From Caproiciproducens faecalis (GTDB taxonomy: Bacteria > Bacillota > Clostridia > Oscillospirales > Acutalibacteraceae), in contig NZ_JAGFNZ010000004.1 of NCBI RefSeq assembly GCF_019448085.1, positions 240,205-304,204 of the forward strand: DNA of 64,000 nucleotides, written 5' to 3'. The position numbers and the translations under genes were made by a program. Under the pieces are notes generated by a model. It worked only from the letters and a program-made list of their open reading frames with translations. It had not been told where the DNA came from and made no database searches. Shown in pieces: positions 8,316 through 19,261 of the stretch (position 1 is its first letter; each line of letters opens with the position of its first letter).

Positions 8316-8986
8316 CTGCAATTGCCATTGACGGGCCTGCAGGAGCGGGCAAGAGTACAATTGCACGCCGTGCAGCCAGACAAATCGGCTATATTTATGT
8401 AGATACCGGCGCACTTTATCGTGCTGTTGGACTTTATATGTTGAAACAGGGAGTGGACACATCGGACTCTCAGGCTGTGACCCCGCTTCTTAAACAGGTT
8501 CATGTTACGCTCGCCTTTCAAAATGGCGAACAAAAAGTAATTTTGTGCGGCGAGGATGTTTCCTGTGACATTCGCACGGCGGAGGTCTCTATGGCGGCGT
8601 CCAATGTTTCGGCAATTCCCGCTGTCAGGGATTTTTTGTTTTCCCTGCAGAAAGACATTGCGAAGACCAACGATGTTATCATGGACGGCCGCGACATTGG
8701 AACAGTGGTGCTGCCGGACGCTCAGGTCAAAATCTTCCTGACTGCTTCGCCTGAGGAGCGCGCCAGAAGAAGGTACGAGCAGATGATTAAAAAAGGGGAA
8801 CAGGCTGATTACAGCGAGGTGCTGAGCGATCTGAAGACGCGGGACTACAACGACTCTCATCGTGCCGTCGCGCCCCTTGTTCCCGCCGCAAACGCTATTA
8901 TCGTAGACACAACAGGCAATACGCTCGAACAGTCGGTGGAGCAGCTGACTTCCATAATTAAAAAAAATCTGCAATATAATAAATGA
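8312..8986 (+). CDS. cmk: Cytidylate kinase
   Basis: Phosphorylates CMP and dCMP to the diphosphates for nucleic acid and phospholipid precursor supply. The 224 residues carry the P-loop GPAGAGKST (8-16), the CMP-binding DTGALYRAVGLY region and the DGRDIGTVVLPDA segment typical of bacterial Cmk. Start ATG follows GGAGGATCACGA and overlaps the flavoprotein stop. The following acyltransferase begins 13 bases later. Linkage of cmk with plsC and ispH/rpsA is common in Firmicutes. Confidence 0.97.
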   Translation: MTAIAIDGPAGAGKSTIARRAARQIGYIYVDTGALYRAVGLYMLKQGVDTSDSQAVTPLLKQVHVTLAFQNGEQKVILCGEDVSCDIRTAEVSMAASNVSAIPAVRDFLFSLQKDIAKTNDVIMDGRDIGTVVLPDAQVKIFLTASPEERARRRYEQMIKKGEQADYSEVLSDLKTRDYNDSHRAVAPLVPAANAIIVDTTGNTLEQSVEQLTSIIKKNLQYNK

Positions 8987-8999
8987 AACTGGTGAGACT

Positions 9000-9635
9000 A
9001 TGAAACGTACGCCGCTTTATAATTTTGGCAAGATTTTTGTTCAGGGATTCTTGAAATATTTTATTCCTTATAAGGTTAACAACACGGAATATATGCCGGA
9101 GGACGGCAGAGTAATTGTGTGCTGTAATCATGTCAGCATTTCGGATCCGGTTCGTCTGGCTTTTACACAGCACCGTCAGATCTTTTTTATGTCCAAAGCG
9201 GAGCTGTTTGAAAATAAGGCTTTGGGTCTGCTGCTCTCTTCGCTGGGCGCTTTCCCCGTACAGAGGGGCAGGGGTGACAAGACGGCGATCAATAAGGCCG
9301 CGGAACTGCTTCAAAACGAACAGGCTCTCGGTGTTTTTATCGAGGGAACACGCTCCAAAACGGGGGAGTTTCTTCAGCCCAAGGCAGGCGCTGTGATGCT
9401 TGCCTATAAATACAACGCTCCGATTCTGCCATGCTGTATTACCGCTAAGGACGGCGGGGTGCCGAAAATGTTCCATAAATGCATCGTTTCGTACGGAAAG
9501 CTGATTCAACCGGAGGAACTCGGCATTGAAAACGGCTCCGGCAGCGAATACCGCAACGCTTCCCGCTTTGTAATGGAAAAAATAGCGGAACTGCGCGAAC
9601 GGGATCTGGACACTTTCCTTGCCGCGAGAGTCTGA
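9000..9635 (+). CDS. plsC: 1-acyl-sn-glycerol-3-phosphate acyltransferase (PlsC family), copy 1
   Basis: Transfers an acyl group to lysophosphatidic acid at the membrane. The catalytic NHX4D motif is seen as NHVSISD (residues 43-49) and the phosphate-binding motif as EGTRSKTG (about 115-122). Length 211 is normal. A PlsC-family paralogue follows after a single base, and the two probably differ in substrate or acyl preference. Translated from ATG in a cmk-plsC-plsC-ispH/rpsA run. Confidence 0.92.
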   Translation: MKRTPLYNFGKIFVQGFLKYFIPYKVNNTEYMPEDGRVIVCCNHVSISDPVRLAFTQHRQIFFMSKAELFENKALGLLLSSLGAFPVQRGRGDKTAINKAAELLQNEQALGVFIEGTRSKTGEFLQPKAGAVMLAYKYNAPILPCCITAKDGGVPKMFHKCIVSYGKLIQPEELGIENGSGSEYRNASRFVMEKIAELRERDLDTFLAARV

Positions 9636-9636
9636 A

Positions 9637-10239
9637 ATGAGTCTGTATTTTTTCTGCCTTCGTCTGGCGGCTCCCTTTGCCCGCATGATTTATCGGGTGC
9701 GGTACAAGGGAGTGGACAATATTCCGGAGAGCGGAAAACTGATTCTTTGCAGTAATCACAAATCGGTGATTGATCCGCTTTTTCTCGCCGCGCCTTTCCG
9801 GCGGCAGATTCGCTATATGGGGAAATCCGAACTTTTTGACAATCACGGAAAACTGGTGCGCTGGTGGCTGTACCGCATGGGCGCGTTTCCGGTTGTGAGG
9901 GACAGTGCCGACGCGCAGTCGCTGAAAACCGCCGTTCACATCCTGCAGGACGGGGGGATTTTGGGGATTTTTCCGCAGGGGAAATGTGTTTTTGACAACT
10001 CGCCTTTTCGGCCGAAAGCGGGGGCAGCTATGTTGGCTTACAAAGCGCAGGCTCCCGTACTGCCGGTAGCCATTTATTGCGACGGCGTGATAAAGCCTTT
10101 CTGTCAGGTTACCGTCCGTTTTGGGGAGCTTATTCCTTTTGAGGAACTTGATATGCCGGATCACTCCTCCGCTTCTCTGCGCGCGGCGGCAGGGAAAATT
10201 GCGGATAAGATAAATGAAATGCTGGAGGAAAAACATTGA
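9637..10239 (+). CDS. PlsC-family acyltransferase, copy 2
   Basis: Second lysophospholipid acyltransferase-like protein, 200 residues from ATG 9637. That start lies one base after the stop of copy 1 with GAGAG upstream; the TTG at 9619 would overlap the previous gene and lacks a good site. NHX4D appears as NHKSVID (40-46) and the second motif as FPQGKCVFDN, where the usual EG(T)R is replaced by PQGK. This divergence from copy 1 suggests a different acyl acceptor. The stop overlaps the ispH start (ATTGAAA). Confidence 0.9.
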   Translation: MSLYFFCLRLAAPFARMIYRVRYKGVDNIPESGKLILCSNHKSVIDPLFLAAPFRRQIRYMGKSELFDNHGKLVRWWLYRMGAFPVVRDSADAQSLKTAVHILQDGGILGIFPQGKCVFDNSPFRPKAGAAMLAYKAQAPVLPVAIYCDGVIKPFCQVTVRFGELIPFEELDMPDHSSASLRAAAGKIADKINEMLEEKH

Positions 10240-12206
10240 AAATCATGGTTGCCCGTTCCGCGGGATTCTGTTTTGGCGTGAACCGGGCAGTGGAAATGGT
10301 AAACGAGCTTTTGGATCAGGGCAAAAAAGTTTGTACTCTGGGACCAATCATTCATAATCCTCAGACGTTGGAGCAGCTTGCCGCACGCGGCGTGACGATC
10401 GTGGAGTCGCCGGATTTTGTTCCCGCTGATTCAACGATGGTCATCCGTTCTCACGGGGTTTCACAGGCAGTCTATGACAGTCTTCTGGAGAAAAAAACAG
10501 AGTTTGCCAACGCGACCTGTCCCTTCGTCACAAAAATACACAATATTGTTTCAAAAGCTTCAGCTGAAGGAAAAACCGTACTGATTGCGGGGGACTCCCA
10601 CCATCCGGAAGTAGAGGGTATCCGGGGGCACTGTTCGGGGAACTGTTATGTTTTCAAAAATGCCGCCGAACTGCAGAATATGATGGATCATTTTCCGATT
10701 AACCGGGAAGAATCCCTTTGTGTGGTAGCTCAGACAACTTTTAGCGTCTCTGAATGGGAAAATTGTTTGGAAATCATAAAAAGGGTATATACAAATGCAA
10801 CAATTTTTGATACAATATGTAATGCGACTGCTAAGCGTCAATCAGAAGCGGAGTTTTTGTCCAGACAATGCGATGCGATGATTGTGATCGGCGGCAGGGA
10901 AAGCTCCAATACAGCAAAACTTCGTGATGTGTGCATGAAAAACTGCACCACTTATCTTATAGAAACAGCGGACGAGCTTCCGCTGGCGGCTCTAAAAGAA
11001 TCCGAATGTATTGGCATTACTGCCGGTGCTTCAACGCCGGCAAGCATTATAAAGGAGGTACTTGATACCATGTCAGAAATCAACGAGGGTGCTGGTCAAA
11101 ACTTAATGGAGAATAATGCCGAGGGAAACTTCGAGGAGATGCTTGAGGAATCCCTAAAGAATTTAAATACAGATGAAAAGGTACACGGTGTAGTTGTCGG
11201 CATTACTCCCAGTGAAGTTTATGTCGATGTAGGCAGAAAACAGGCTGGATTTATTCCGGCGGCAGAGCTTTCTGCGGACCCCAACGTCCGTCCTGAGGAT
11301 GTTGTAAAAGTAGGCGATGAGATGGATCTTCTCATCATGCGTACCAACGATCAGGAAGGCACCATCATGCTTTCCAAGAAGCGTTTGGACGCCGCAAAGG
11401 GCTGGGAAACCGTTACCGCAGCGGAAGAGAACGAGGCTGTTCTGACCGGTGTTGTCACTGAAGTCATTAAGGGCGGCGTTATCGCTGTTACAAACGGTGT
11501 GCGCATATTTATCCCCGCTTCTCAGGCTACTGCTTCCCGCGGCGACGCGCTGGAAGACCTGCTGAAGAAAGAAGTAAATTTCCGTATTATCGAAGTAAAC
11601 CGCGGCCGCAGACGTGCTGTCGGCTCTATCCGTTCCGTACTGAAGGACGCGAGAAAAGCACAGGCAGAGAAATTCTGGGAGACCGCTGAGGAAGGCAAGG
11701 AATATACCGGTGTTGTGAAGTCCCTGACCGCTTACGGCGCGTTCGTGGATTTGGGCGGCATTGACGGCATGATTCATATTTCCGAGCTCTCCTGGGGCAG
11801 AATCAAGCATCCTTCCGAAGTTGTCAACGTTGGCGATACGGTTAAGGTTTATATTAAGGGTCTCGATCAGGAGAAGGGAAAAATTTCCCTTGGCTACAAG
11901 CGCGCGGAGGACAACCCGTGGGAAGTCCTTAAACGTGATTATCCTGTTGGCACAGTCTGTGACGCTACGATTGTCGGTATGACCGCTTTCGGCGCTTTCG
12001 CAAGAATTATTCCTGGTATCGACGGTTTGATACATATCTCTCAAATCGCCGACCACAGAATCGAAAAGCCGCAGGATGTTTTAAAGGTGAACGATGTTGT
12101 GAAAGCCAAAATTACGGAAGTTGATTTTGACAAGAAACGCGTCAGCCTTTCCATCAGAGCTTTGCTCGAACCTGTTGAGCAGACAGAAGAAGTACCTGCC
12201 GAGTAA
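10236..12206 (+). CDS. ispH-rpsA: Fusion: IspH (HMBPP reductase) with ribosomal protein S1
   Basis: Bifunctional polypeptide of 656 residues. Residues 1-278 are 4-hydroxy-3-methylbut-2-enyl diphosphate reductase, the last step of the MEP isoprenoid pathway, with its three [4Fe-4S] ligands at C12, C95 and C195. Residues 279-656 carry four S1 RNA-binding domains (around 305-370, 390-455, 475-545, 560-630). Fusions of this kind are known in Clostridia. Start is TTG overlapping plsC. At the junction there is a consensus ribosome-binding site (AAAGGAGG, 11051-11058) followed by in-frame ATG at 11070, so free S1 of 378 residues could also be made. A strong terminator follows. Confidence 0.95.
   Translation: MKIMVARSAGFCFGVNRAVEMVNELLDQGKKVCTLGPIIHNPQTLEQLAARGVTIVESPDFVPADSTMVIRSHGVSQAVYDSLLEKKTEFANATCPFVTKIHNIVSKASAEGKTVLIAGDSHHPEVEGIRGHCSGNCYVFKNAAELQNMMDHFPINREESLCVVAQTTFSVSEWENCLEIIKRVYTNATIFDTICNATAKRQSEAEFLSRQCDAMIVIGGRESSNTAKLRDVCMKNCTTYLIETADELPLAALKESECIGITAGASTPASIIKEVLDTMSEINEGAGQNLMENNAEGNFEEMLEESLKNLNTDEKVHGVVVGITPSEVYVDVGRKQAGFIPAAELSADPNVRPEDVVKVGDEMDLLIMRTNDQEGTIMLSKKRLDAAKGWETVTAAEENEAVLTGVVTEVIKGGVIAVTNGVRIFIPASQATASRGDALEDLLKKEVNFRIIEVNRGRRRAVGSIRSVLKDARKAQAEKFWETAEEGKEYTGVVKSLTAYGAFVDLGGIDGMIHISELSWGRIKHPSEVVNVGDTVKVYIKGLDQEKGKISLGYKRAEDNPWEVLKRDYPVGTVCDATIVGMTAFGAFARIIPGIDGLIHISQIADHRIEKPQDVLKVNDVVKAKITEVDFDKKRVSLSIRALLEPVEQTEEVPAE
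11051..11072 (+). promoter_or_regulatory. Internal ribosome-binding site and ATG at the IspH/S1 junction
   Basis: AAAGGAGGT at 11051-11059 with the in-frame ATG at 11070-11072 lies exactly at the domain boundary of the fusion. The spacing from GGAGG to ATG (11 bases) is slightly long; an in-frame TTG is not available. It could allow separate synthesis of S1. Confidence 0.5.
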
Positions 12207-12219
12207 TTTTTGTTTATTG

Positions 12220-12257
12220 AAGGCGCAAAGGAACTCAAGTTTCTTTGCGCCTTTTTT
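12220..12257 (+). terminator. Rho-independent terminator after ispH-rpsA
   Basis: A perfect 11 bp stem (AAGGCGCAAAG and complement CTTTGCGCCTT) runs into a T tract, with a 12-base loop. It ends the cmk-plsC-ispH/rpsA transcript. Confidence 0.93.
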
Positions 12258-12321
12258 CTGTCTTTTCACATTTTGATTCCTCCTGAGTATTATGGAGATA
12301 TAAGATTTGGGAGGTGTTGCT

Positions 12322-14986
<2,665 letters not shown>

Positions 14987-15007
14987 ATTTTAATAAAAAA
15001 CTTTGAA

Positions 15008-15044
15008 AGTCGCGGAGCACTGATTTGTGTTCCGCGGCTTTTTT
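15008..15044 (+). terminator. Rho-independent terminator after ligA
   Basis: AGTCGCGGAGCAC pairs with GTGTTCCGCGGCT (about 12 bp with wobbles) and is followed by six T residues. Confidence 0.9.
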
Positions 15045-15177
15045 CGGCCATTTTCCGGTAATCAGAATTGCTTTCTGTTTTTATATTCGCAGAAAAGGAA
15101 TTTGGTATCAATAGTTTGATTTGCAACATGAGTTATTGAATAACAAATAAAATATATCGATAAACAATAAATTAATA

Positions 15178-15206
15178 TTGATAATTAGTAATCGCTGTGA
15201 TATAAT
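15178..15206 (+). promoter_or_regulatory. Sigma-A promoter of the DUF2975-XRE-DUF4173 operon
   Basis: TTGATA at 15178-15183, a 17-base spacer and a perfect TATAAT at 15201-15206. Transcription would start near 15213, about 25 bases before the DUF2975 ATG. The region upstream is AT-rich with several short inverted repeats. Confidence 0.75.
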
Positions 15207-15238
15207 ACAAATGAAATCACAGAGGAGGCTTCTGCTGT

Positions 15239-15685
15239 ATGTGGAATTATTCGAAATCATTGACGCTTTCCATCTTTTGTACCAGACTGTTCGCTGTTTT
15301 GTTGGCGGTGGGCGTATGTGCCGCGCCAACGATTGTCAGCTGGTATTTCGGGGATGCACCGGCAATTCAAGCTTTGCATTTGCCGTTTCGCATTACCATC
15401 TATCTTTGCGCGGTGCCGGGATTTTTCCTGCTCTACTGTCTGAACACGTTGCTCATAAACATCCGCGCGGGCAGTGTATTTGTGCTGGTAAACACAAAAA
15501 TGCTCCGAATGATCTCGTGGACTTGTATTGCCGTCGGCGTCATCACTTTTGGTTCGGGCTTTTATTACGCGTCGTTTTTCATCGTGGCCGTGGCCTGTGC
15601 CTTTTTTGCACTGATTATCCGGGTGATTAAAAACGTCTTTGAACAGGCGATCGAACTGAAAAGTGAAAATGATTTCACGATTTAA
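15239..15685 (+). CDS. DUF2975 membrane protein
   Basis: A 148-residue protein with four hydrophobic segments (about 10-32, 50-73, 93-113, 117-135), typical of DUF2975 (B. subtilis YoaS-like). Start ATG follows GAGGAGGCTTCTGCTGT. DUF2975 genes are usually paired with a tiny Cro/CI-type regulator, exactly as here (next gene 13 bases on), suggesting a membrane sensor that modulates the regulator. The signal sensed is unknown. Confidence 0.85.
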   Translation: MWNYSKSLTLSIFCTRLFAVLLAVGVCAAPTIVSWYFGDAPAIQALHLPFRITIYLCAVPGFFLLYCLNTLLINIRAGSVFVLVNTKMLRMISWTCIAVGVITFGSGFYYASFFIVAVACAFFALIIRVIKNVFEQAIELKSENDFTI

Positions 15686-15698
15686 AGGATGGAAAAAT

Positions 15699-15908
15699 AT
15701 GCCCATTATCATTAATTTAGACGTCATTATGGCGAAACGGAAAATCACTTCCGGCGAGCTATCAGAAAAAATAGGGATTACACCCGCAAATTTATCCATC
15801 TTAAAAAACAACAAGGCGAAGGCAATCCGCTTTTCCACCTTAGAAGCTTTATGTCGTGAGCTGAATTGTCAGCCCGCGGATATTTTGGAATATACCGATA
15901 CGGATTAA
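15699..15908 (+). CDS. Cro/CI-type helix-turn-helix regulator (YozG-like)
   Basis: A 69-residue single-domain DNA-binding protein. The helix-turn-helix covers ITSGELSEKIGITPANLSIL and the C-terminus ELNCQPADILEY is the usual ending of this family. The start is ATG 15699 after AAAGGATGGAAAA; a longer frame from 15663 would overlap the upstream gene without a ribosome-binding site. It is probably co-transcribed with the DUF2975 gene and may autoregulate from the promoter at 15178. Confidence 0.9.
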   Translation: MPIIINLDVIMAKRKITSGELSEKIGITPANLSILKNNKAKAIRFSTLEALCRELNCQPADILEYTDTD

Positions 15909-15919
15909 AGGAGATTACT

Positions 15920-17494
15920 ATGAATATCGCTGAAGAAAACGGGGCCGTTTCGGTACCCGTAACCACTGGTGCGCCTGTTTTGCCACCCACTCTGGGATAC
16001 AGCCAGATCCCCACCGCCAAAAAGCCGGAAATCCCGATCCCGTTTACCGGTGCGGATTCCGTGTTTGCCCTGCTTTTTCTGGTGTGCGGTTATCTTTTTG
16101 TCTGGCTGATTACGCCGGAAGGCCTGGGAATGGGTGTTACCCTGTTTACCGCCGTGTTTTGTACGCTGGTGCTTCTGTATACAAAAAGCCGGGGAAGAAA
16201 GGTTCCACGGAACAGCTGGTTCTGGCTGGCACTGGTTTTGCTGGACTCCGTCAGCTTTTCCCTGTTCACCAATGTTTCTCTGCAATTTCTTAATTTATTG
16301 TTTCTGATGGGCTGCGCCGTCTATTGGGTCGCGGTACTGACCTCCGGCAGAATGGAAGGAACCCTCGGAACATACTTTTTGCCAGATATGGTAAATCAAT
16401 TGCTAAGGGTTCCTTTTTTAAATTTCGGCTGCGCCTCTAAAATTATCCGGCGTTCGTCTGTGAAGAACAGAAAGAGCAGGGTGCTTCTGTCTTCCCTCTG
16501 CGGGGCGGTGGCGGCGCTGCCGATCCTTGGGATCGTTCTTTCGCTGCTGATGCAGGCGGATGGGGCATTTCAAAATTTGGTGAAGCAGTTTTCCGCTGAT
16601 GTAGATACCCATGTTGTTAACTTTCTCTTCCGGCTTCTGCCGGCCTTCCTGACCGGGAGTTATCTGTTCGGACTGCTGTATGGAAATATTGAGAAAAGGC
16701 AGGTGGATTCCATTACGGCTGAAAAATCCGCAAGGTTTTCTCAGAAATGCAAAGTGGTGCCCGTGGCTGCTGCCGTTACGGGAACAGTGCTTCTTTGTCT
16801 TTTGTATCTGGTTTTCTTCGGGGCGCAGACAGCCTCGCTGTTCAGCGCTTTTTCAGGACAGGGTCAGAACGGGCTTACGCTCGCGGAATTTGCGCGGAGG
16901 GGGTTCTTTGAGCTCTGCAAAGTCGTCATGATAAATTTTGCCGTAATTGCGGTTTCTTCCGTACTGATTCGGCTGGAGGGAGAAGAATCCCGTTTGATGA
17001 GAGTAATTCATGTGATACTTTCAGTGGAAACGCTGCTGCTGATTGCGTCCGCTCTCAGTAAAATGGTTTTGTATATCACCCGTTACGGACTGACTCCCAA
17101 ACGGGTATACACCAGTTGGTTTATGGTGGTATTGGCGGTGATTTTTGTTCTCATTATCCTTTCACGGTTCCGGAAGATCAATCTGGCGCGCGGTGTCGTG
17201 CTGACCTGTGCGGTTAGCTTTTTACTGCTCTGTTATTCTAATATCGACGGAAGAATCGTGAAGTACAATATAGACCGGTATCAAAGCGGTACGTTGGAAA
17301 GCGTGGATGTGGATATCCTTTACGGCGCTCCGGACGCTGCAAAACCCTATGCCCTGAAATTATACAGAAATGTAAAAGATTCCAATATTAAAAATAACCT
17401 GGGGGTATTTCTAAGGGAACAAAGCCCGGACAAAGACGAATTTCAGCAGATGAATCTGCAGAAATGGACGGCACTCCGTCTTCCAAAAGAATAA
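15920..17494 (+). CDS. DUF4173/DUF4153-type polytopic membrane protein
   Basis: A 524-residue integral membrane protein with about twelve hydrophobic segments and a soluble C-terminal tail of about 100 residues. The start ATG 15920 follows AAAGGAGATTACT, 11 bases after the small regulator. The N-terminal soluble arm (residues 1-35) is Pro/Val/Thr-rich. The family is of unknown function. As the third gene of a sensor-regulator cassette it may be the regulated target. A strong terminator follows. Confidence 0.8.
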   Translation: MNIAEENGAVSVPVTTGAPVLPPTLGYSQIPTAKKPEIPIPFTGADSVFALLFLVCGYLFVWLITPEGLGMGVTLFTAVFCTLVLLYTKSRGRKVPRNSWFWLALVLLDSVSFSLFTNVSLQFLNLLFLMGCAVYWVAVLTSGRMEGTLGTYFLPDMVNQLLRVPFLNFGCASKIIRRSSVKNRKSRVLLSSLCGAVAALPILGIVLSLLMQADGAFQNLVKQFSADVDTHVVNFLFRLLPAFLTGSYLFGLLYGNIEKRQVDSITAEKSARFSQKCKVVPVAAAVTGTVLLCLLYLVFFGAQTASLFSAFSGQGQNGLTLAEFARRGFFELCKVVMINFAVIAVSSVLIRLEGEESRLMRVIHVILSVETLLLIASALSKMVLYITRYGLTPKRVYTSWFMVVLAVIFVLIILSRFRKINLARGVVLTCAVSFLLLCYSNIDGRIVKYNIDRYQSGTLESVDVDILYGAPDAAKPYALKLYRNVKDSNIKNNLGVFLREQSPDKDEFQQMNLQKWTALRLPKE

Positions 17495-17508
17495 AAATGT
17501 CTAATCGG

Positions 17509-17543
17509 CTCCGCAGGAAATCCTCCTGCGGAGTTATTTTTTT
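17509..17543 (+). terminator. Rho-independent terminator before spoIIIA
   Basis: CTCCGCAGGA pairs perfectly with TCCTGCGGAG across a short loop, followed by TTA and seven T residues. It separates the DUF4173 gene from the sporulation operon. Confidence 0.92.
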
Positions 17544-17600
17544 GGTTCTAACCCGGCCAAGTTGTCCATATCTATGTTATTGAAAGAGAGGACAAGGGAT

Positions 17601-18620
17601 ATGGATAACTACAGTGACTCAAGATTTGATTCGGCGGCAAAAGCAATCTGCGGCAGAATCGCTAAATATTTCTCGCTTTTGCCGGGCGATATAAAAAAAC
17701 AGGCGCAGGAGATCCGGCTCCGCGTCAACAAACCGATTTCTATCTGCTGTACCAACGGAATCTACTTTTTGAATCAAACCGGCAGACTGGCGTGCTATCC
17801 GGGTGGCGAGACCATGCTTTCCACCAAGGAGGATATTGAAGAATGTTTCCGAAATATCTGCAGCTATTCGATATACAGCCATCAGAATGAAATTAAAAAC
17901 GGGTTTGTCACGCTGGCCGGAGGACACAGGGTTGGCATCAGCGGAACCGCGGTGTTTCAAAACGGGGAGATCACCGGTATACGGGATATTTCCTCTATCA
18001 ATATCCGTATCGCGCGGGAGATCACCGGGTCAGCTACCGAGCTGTTTCATTCACTGAAAAAAGAGATCTCCTCCGGACTTTTGATTGTCGGCCCGCCGGC
18101 AAGCGGAAAAACAACCATCCTCCGCGATCTTGCCCGCCAGCTGTCCAGCGGTACCTGCGGGGATATCCGAAAGGTCGTTGTGGTGGATGAGCGCGGAGAA
18201 CTTGCCGGTACCTGTCTGGGGGTGCCGCAAAACGACCTTGGGGTCTGCAGCGATGTGCTGGACGGATACCCAAAAGCGGAGGGGATTATGCAGGCAATCC
18301 GCTGCCTGTCCCCGGAATTTATTATCTGTGATGAACTTGGCGGGAATGATGAGGTGATCGCGGTAGAACAATGCCTGAATGCCGGGGTCAGTATGATTTC
18401 TACCATTCATTCAGGCAGTATCGATGAGTTTCTAATGAAAAACCAGGCGGTGCGTCTTTTAAAAACCGGTGCCTTCGGCTATGTGGCGATGCTCAACGGG
18501 CACAGGGAACCGGGTACAATACAAGGAATTTACAAGGCAGGTGATTTGCTTGCTAAAATTGACGGGCGCGTTGATTCTGATAGCCACAGGAGCTCTTGCG
18601 GGGTATATGGAGTCGCATAG
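17601..18620 (+). CDS. spoIIIAA: Stage III sporulation protein AA (channel ATPase)
   Basis: Secretion-type ATPase that powers the SpoIIIA-SpoIIQ channel between mother cell and forespore. The 339 residues include a Walker A motif GPPASGKTT (164-172), the Walker B-like region EFIICDELGG and the AAA core shared with type II/IV secretion ATPases. I choose ATG 17601, preceded by GAGGACAAGGGAT; upstream TTG 17562 and ATG 17574 have no site. The 3' end extends 71 bases into spoIIIAB, a longer overlap than usual. First gene of an eight-gene operon; sigma-E control is expected from the family, but I could not identify a clear sigma-E promoter. Confidence 0.96.
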   Translation: MDNYSDSRFDSAAKAICGRIAKYFSLLPGDIKKQAQEIRLRVNKPISICCTNGIYFLNQTGRLACYPGGETMLSTKEDIEECFRNICSYSIYSHQNEIKNGFVTLAGGHRVGISGTAVFQNGEITGIRDISSINIRIAREITGSATELFHSLKKEISSGLLIVGPPASGKTTILRDLARQLSSGTCGDIRKVVVVDERGELAGTCLGVPQNDLGVCSDVLDGYPKAEGIMQAIRCLSPEFIICDELGGNDEVIAVEQCLNAGVSMISTIHSGSIDEFLMKNQAVRLLKTGAFGYVAMLNGHREPGTIQGIYKAGDLLAKIDGRVDSDSHRSSCGVYGVA

Positions 18621-19047
18621 GCTTGCCATGCGGGTGGAACAGCTTGAGCGGTTTCTTCGCTTCGTTTCCTGCGCACAGACGGAGATCCGTTTTTCCGCGC
18701 TTCCGGTAGAGCAGATTGTGCAGAGACACGGCGGCGATTTGGAGTTTCTGCGAAAGTGCGGAGAATCCTTTCAGAAGTGCGGTGATTTTCAGTCAGCATG
18801 GAGGAGCGGGGTCGGCAGCTGCGCGAGAAGCAGCGGTTTCAACGAGAGAGATACAAAATTGCTGGAAGGATTTGGAAGCGGGTTCGGAGTAAGCGATATT
18901 GACGGGCAGCTTTCACACTGTGCCCTTTACTATGAATTAACAACCCAAAACCTGAAAGAGGCAAGGGGCGAAAAGGAACGAAAATCAAGGCTGTATCAAA
19001 TGTTCGGCGTGTTTTCCGGAATGGCGGCGGCACTCCTGTTATGTTGA
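18550..19047 (+). CDS. spoIIIAB: Stage III sporulation protein AB
   Basis: Membrane-anchored component of the SpoIIIA channel, related to type II secretion GspF-like proteins. From TTG 18550 (AGGTG six bases upstream) the product has 165 residues and begins MLKLTGALILIATGALAGY, the expected family N-terminus, with a membrane segment at the start and another at the C-terminal end. GTG 18541 is an alternative. A still longer frame from 18469 would add unrelated residues. It overlaps spoIIIAA by 71 bases. Confidence 0.92.
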   Translation: MLKLTGALILIATGALAGYMESHRLAMRVEQLERFLRFVSCAQTEIRFSALPVEQIVQRHGGDLEFLRKCGESFQKCGDFQSAWRSGVGSCARSSGFNERDTKLLEGFGSGFGVSDIDGQLSHCALYYELTTQNLKEARGEKERKSRLYQMFGVFSGMAAALLLC

Positions 19048-19064
19048 GGATGGAGGAATCAGAA

Positions 19065-19259
19065 ATGGATGTGGATTTGATTTTTAAAATAGCGGCAATC
19101 GGCATTATTGTTGCGGTGCTGAACCAGCTGCTGATTCGTTCGGGCAGGGAAGATCAGGCAATGATGACGACCATTGCCGGTTTGATCGTAGTGCTCATGA
19201 TGATTATCCAGCAAATAGACACTTTGTTTAAGTCTATTAAATCCATATTTGGTTTATAG
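19065..19259 (+). CDS. spoIIIAC: Stage III sporulation protein AC
   Basis: A 64-residue protein with two membrane segments (about 5-24 and 34-54), the normal size for SpoIIIAC. ATG 19065 is preceded by GGAGGAATCAGAA; the frame upstream to 19041 overlaps spoIIIAB and has no site. Structural channel subunit. Confidence 0.95.
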   Translation: MDVDLIFKIAAIGIIVAVLNQLLIRSGREDQAMMTTIAGLIVVLMMIIQQIDTLFKSIKSIFGL

Positions 19260-19261
19260 CC

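Noticed and set aside
8306..8974. 222-codon minus-strand frame opposite cmk
   Set aside because: Antisense to a complete cytidylate kinase with intact motifs; no recognisable protein features.
17545..17600. Sigma-E promoter for spoIIIA at CATATCTA (17567-17574)
   Set aside because: Only four of eight -10 positions match the CATACANT consensus and no -35 ATA element sits at the proper distance; sigma-E control remains likely by family but is not shown here.
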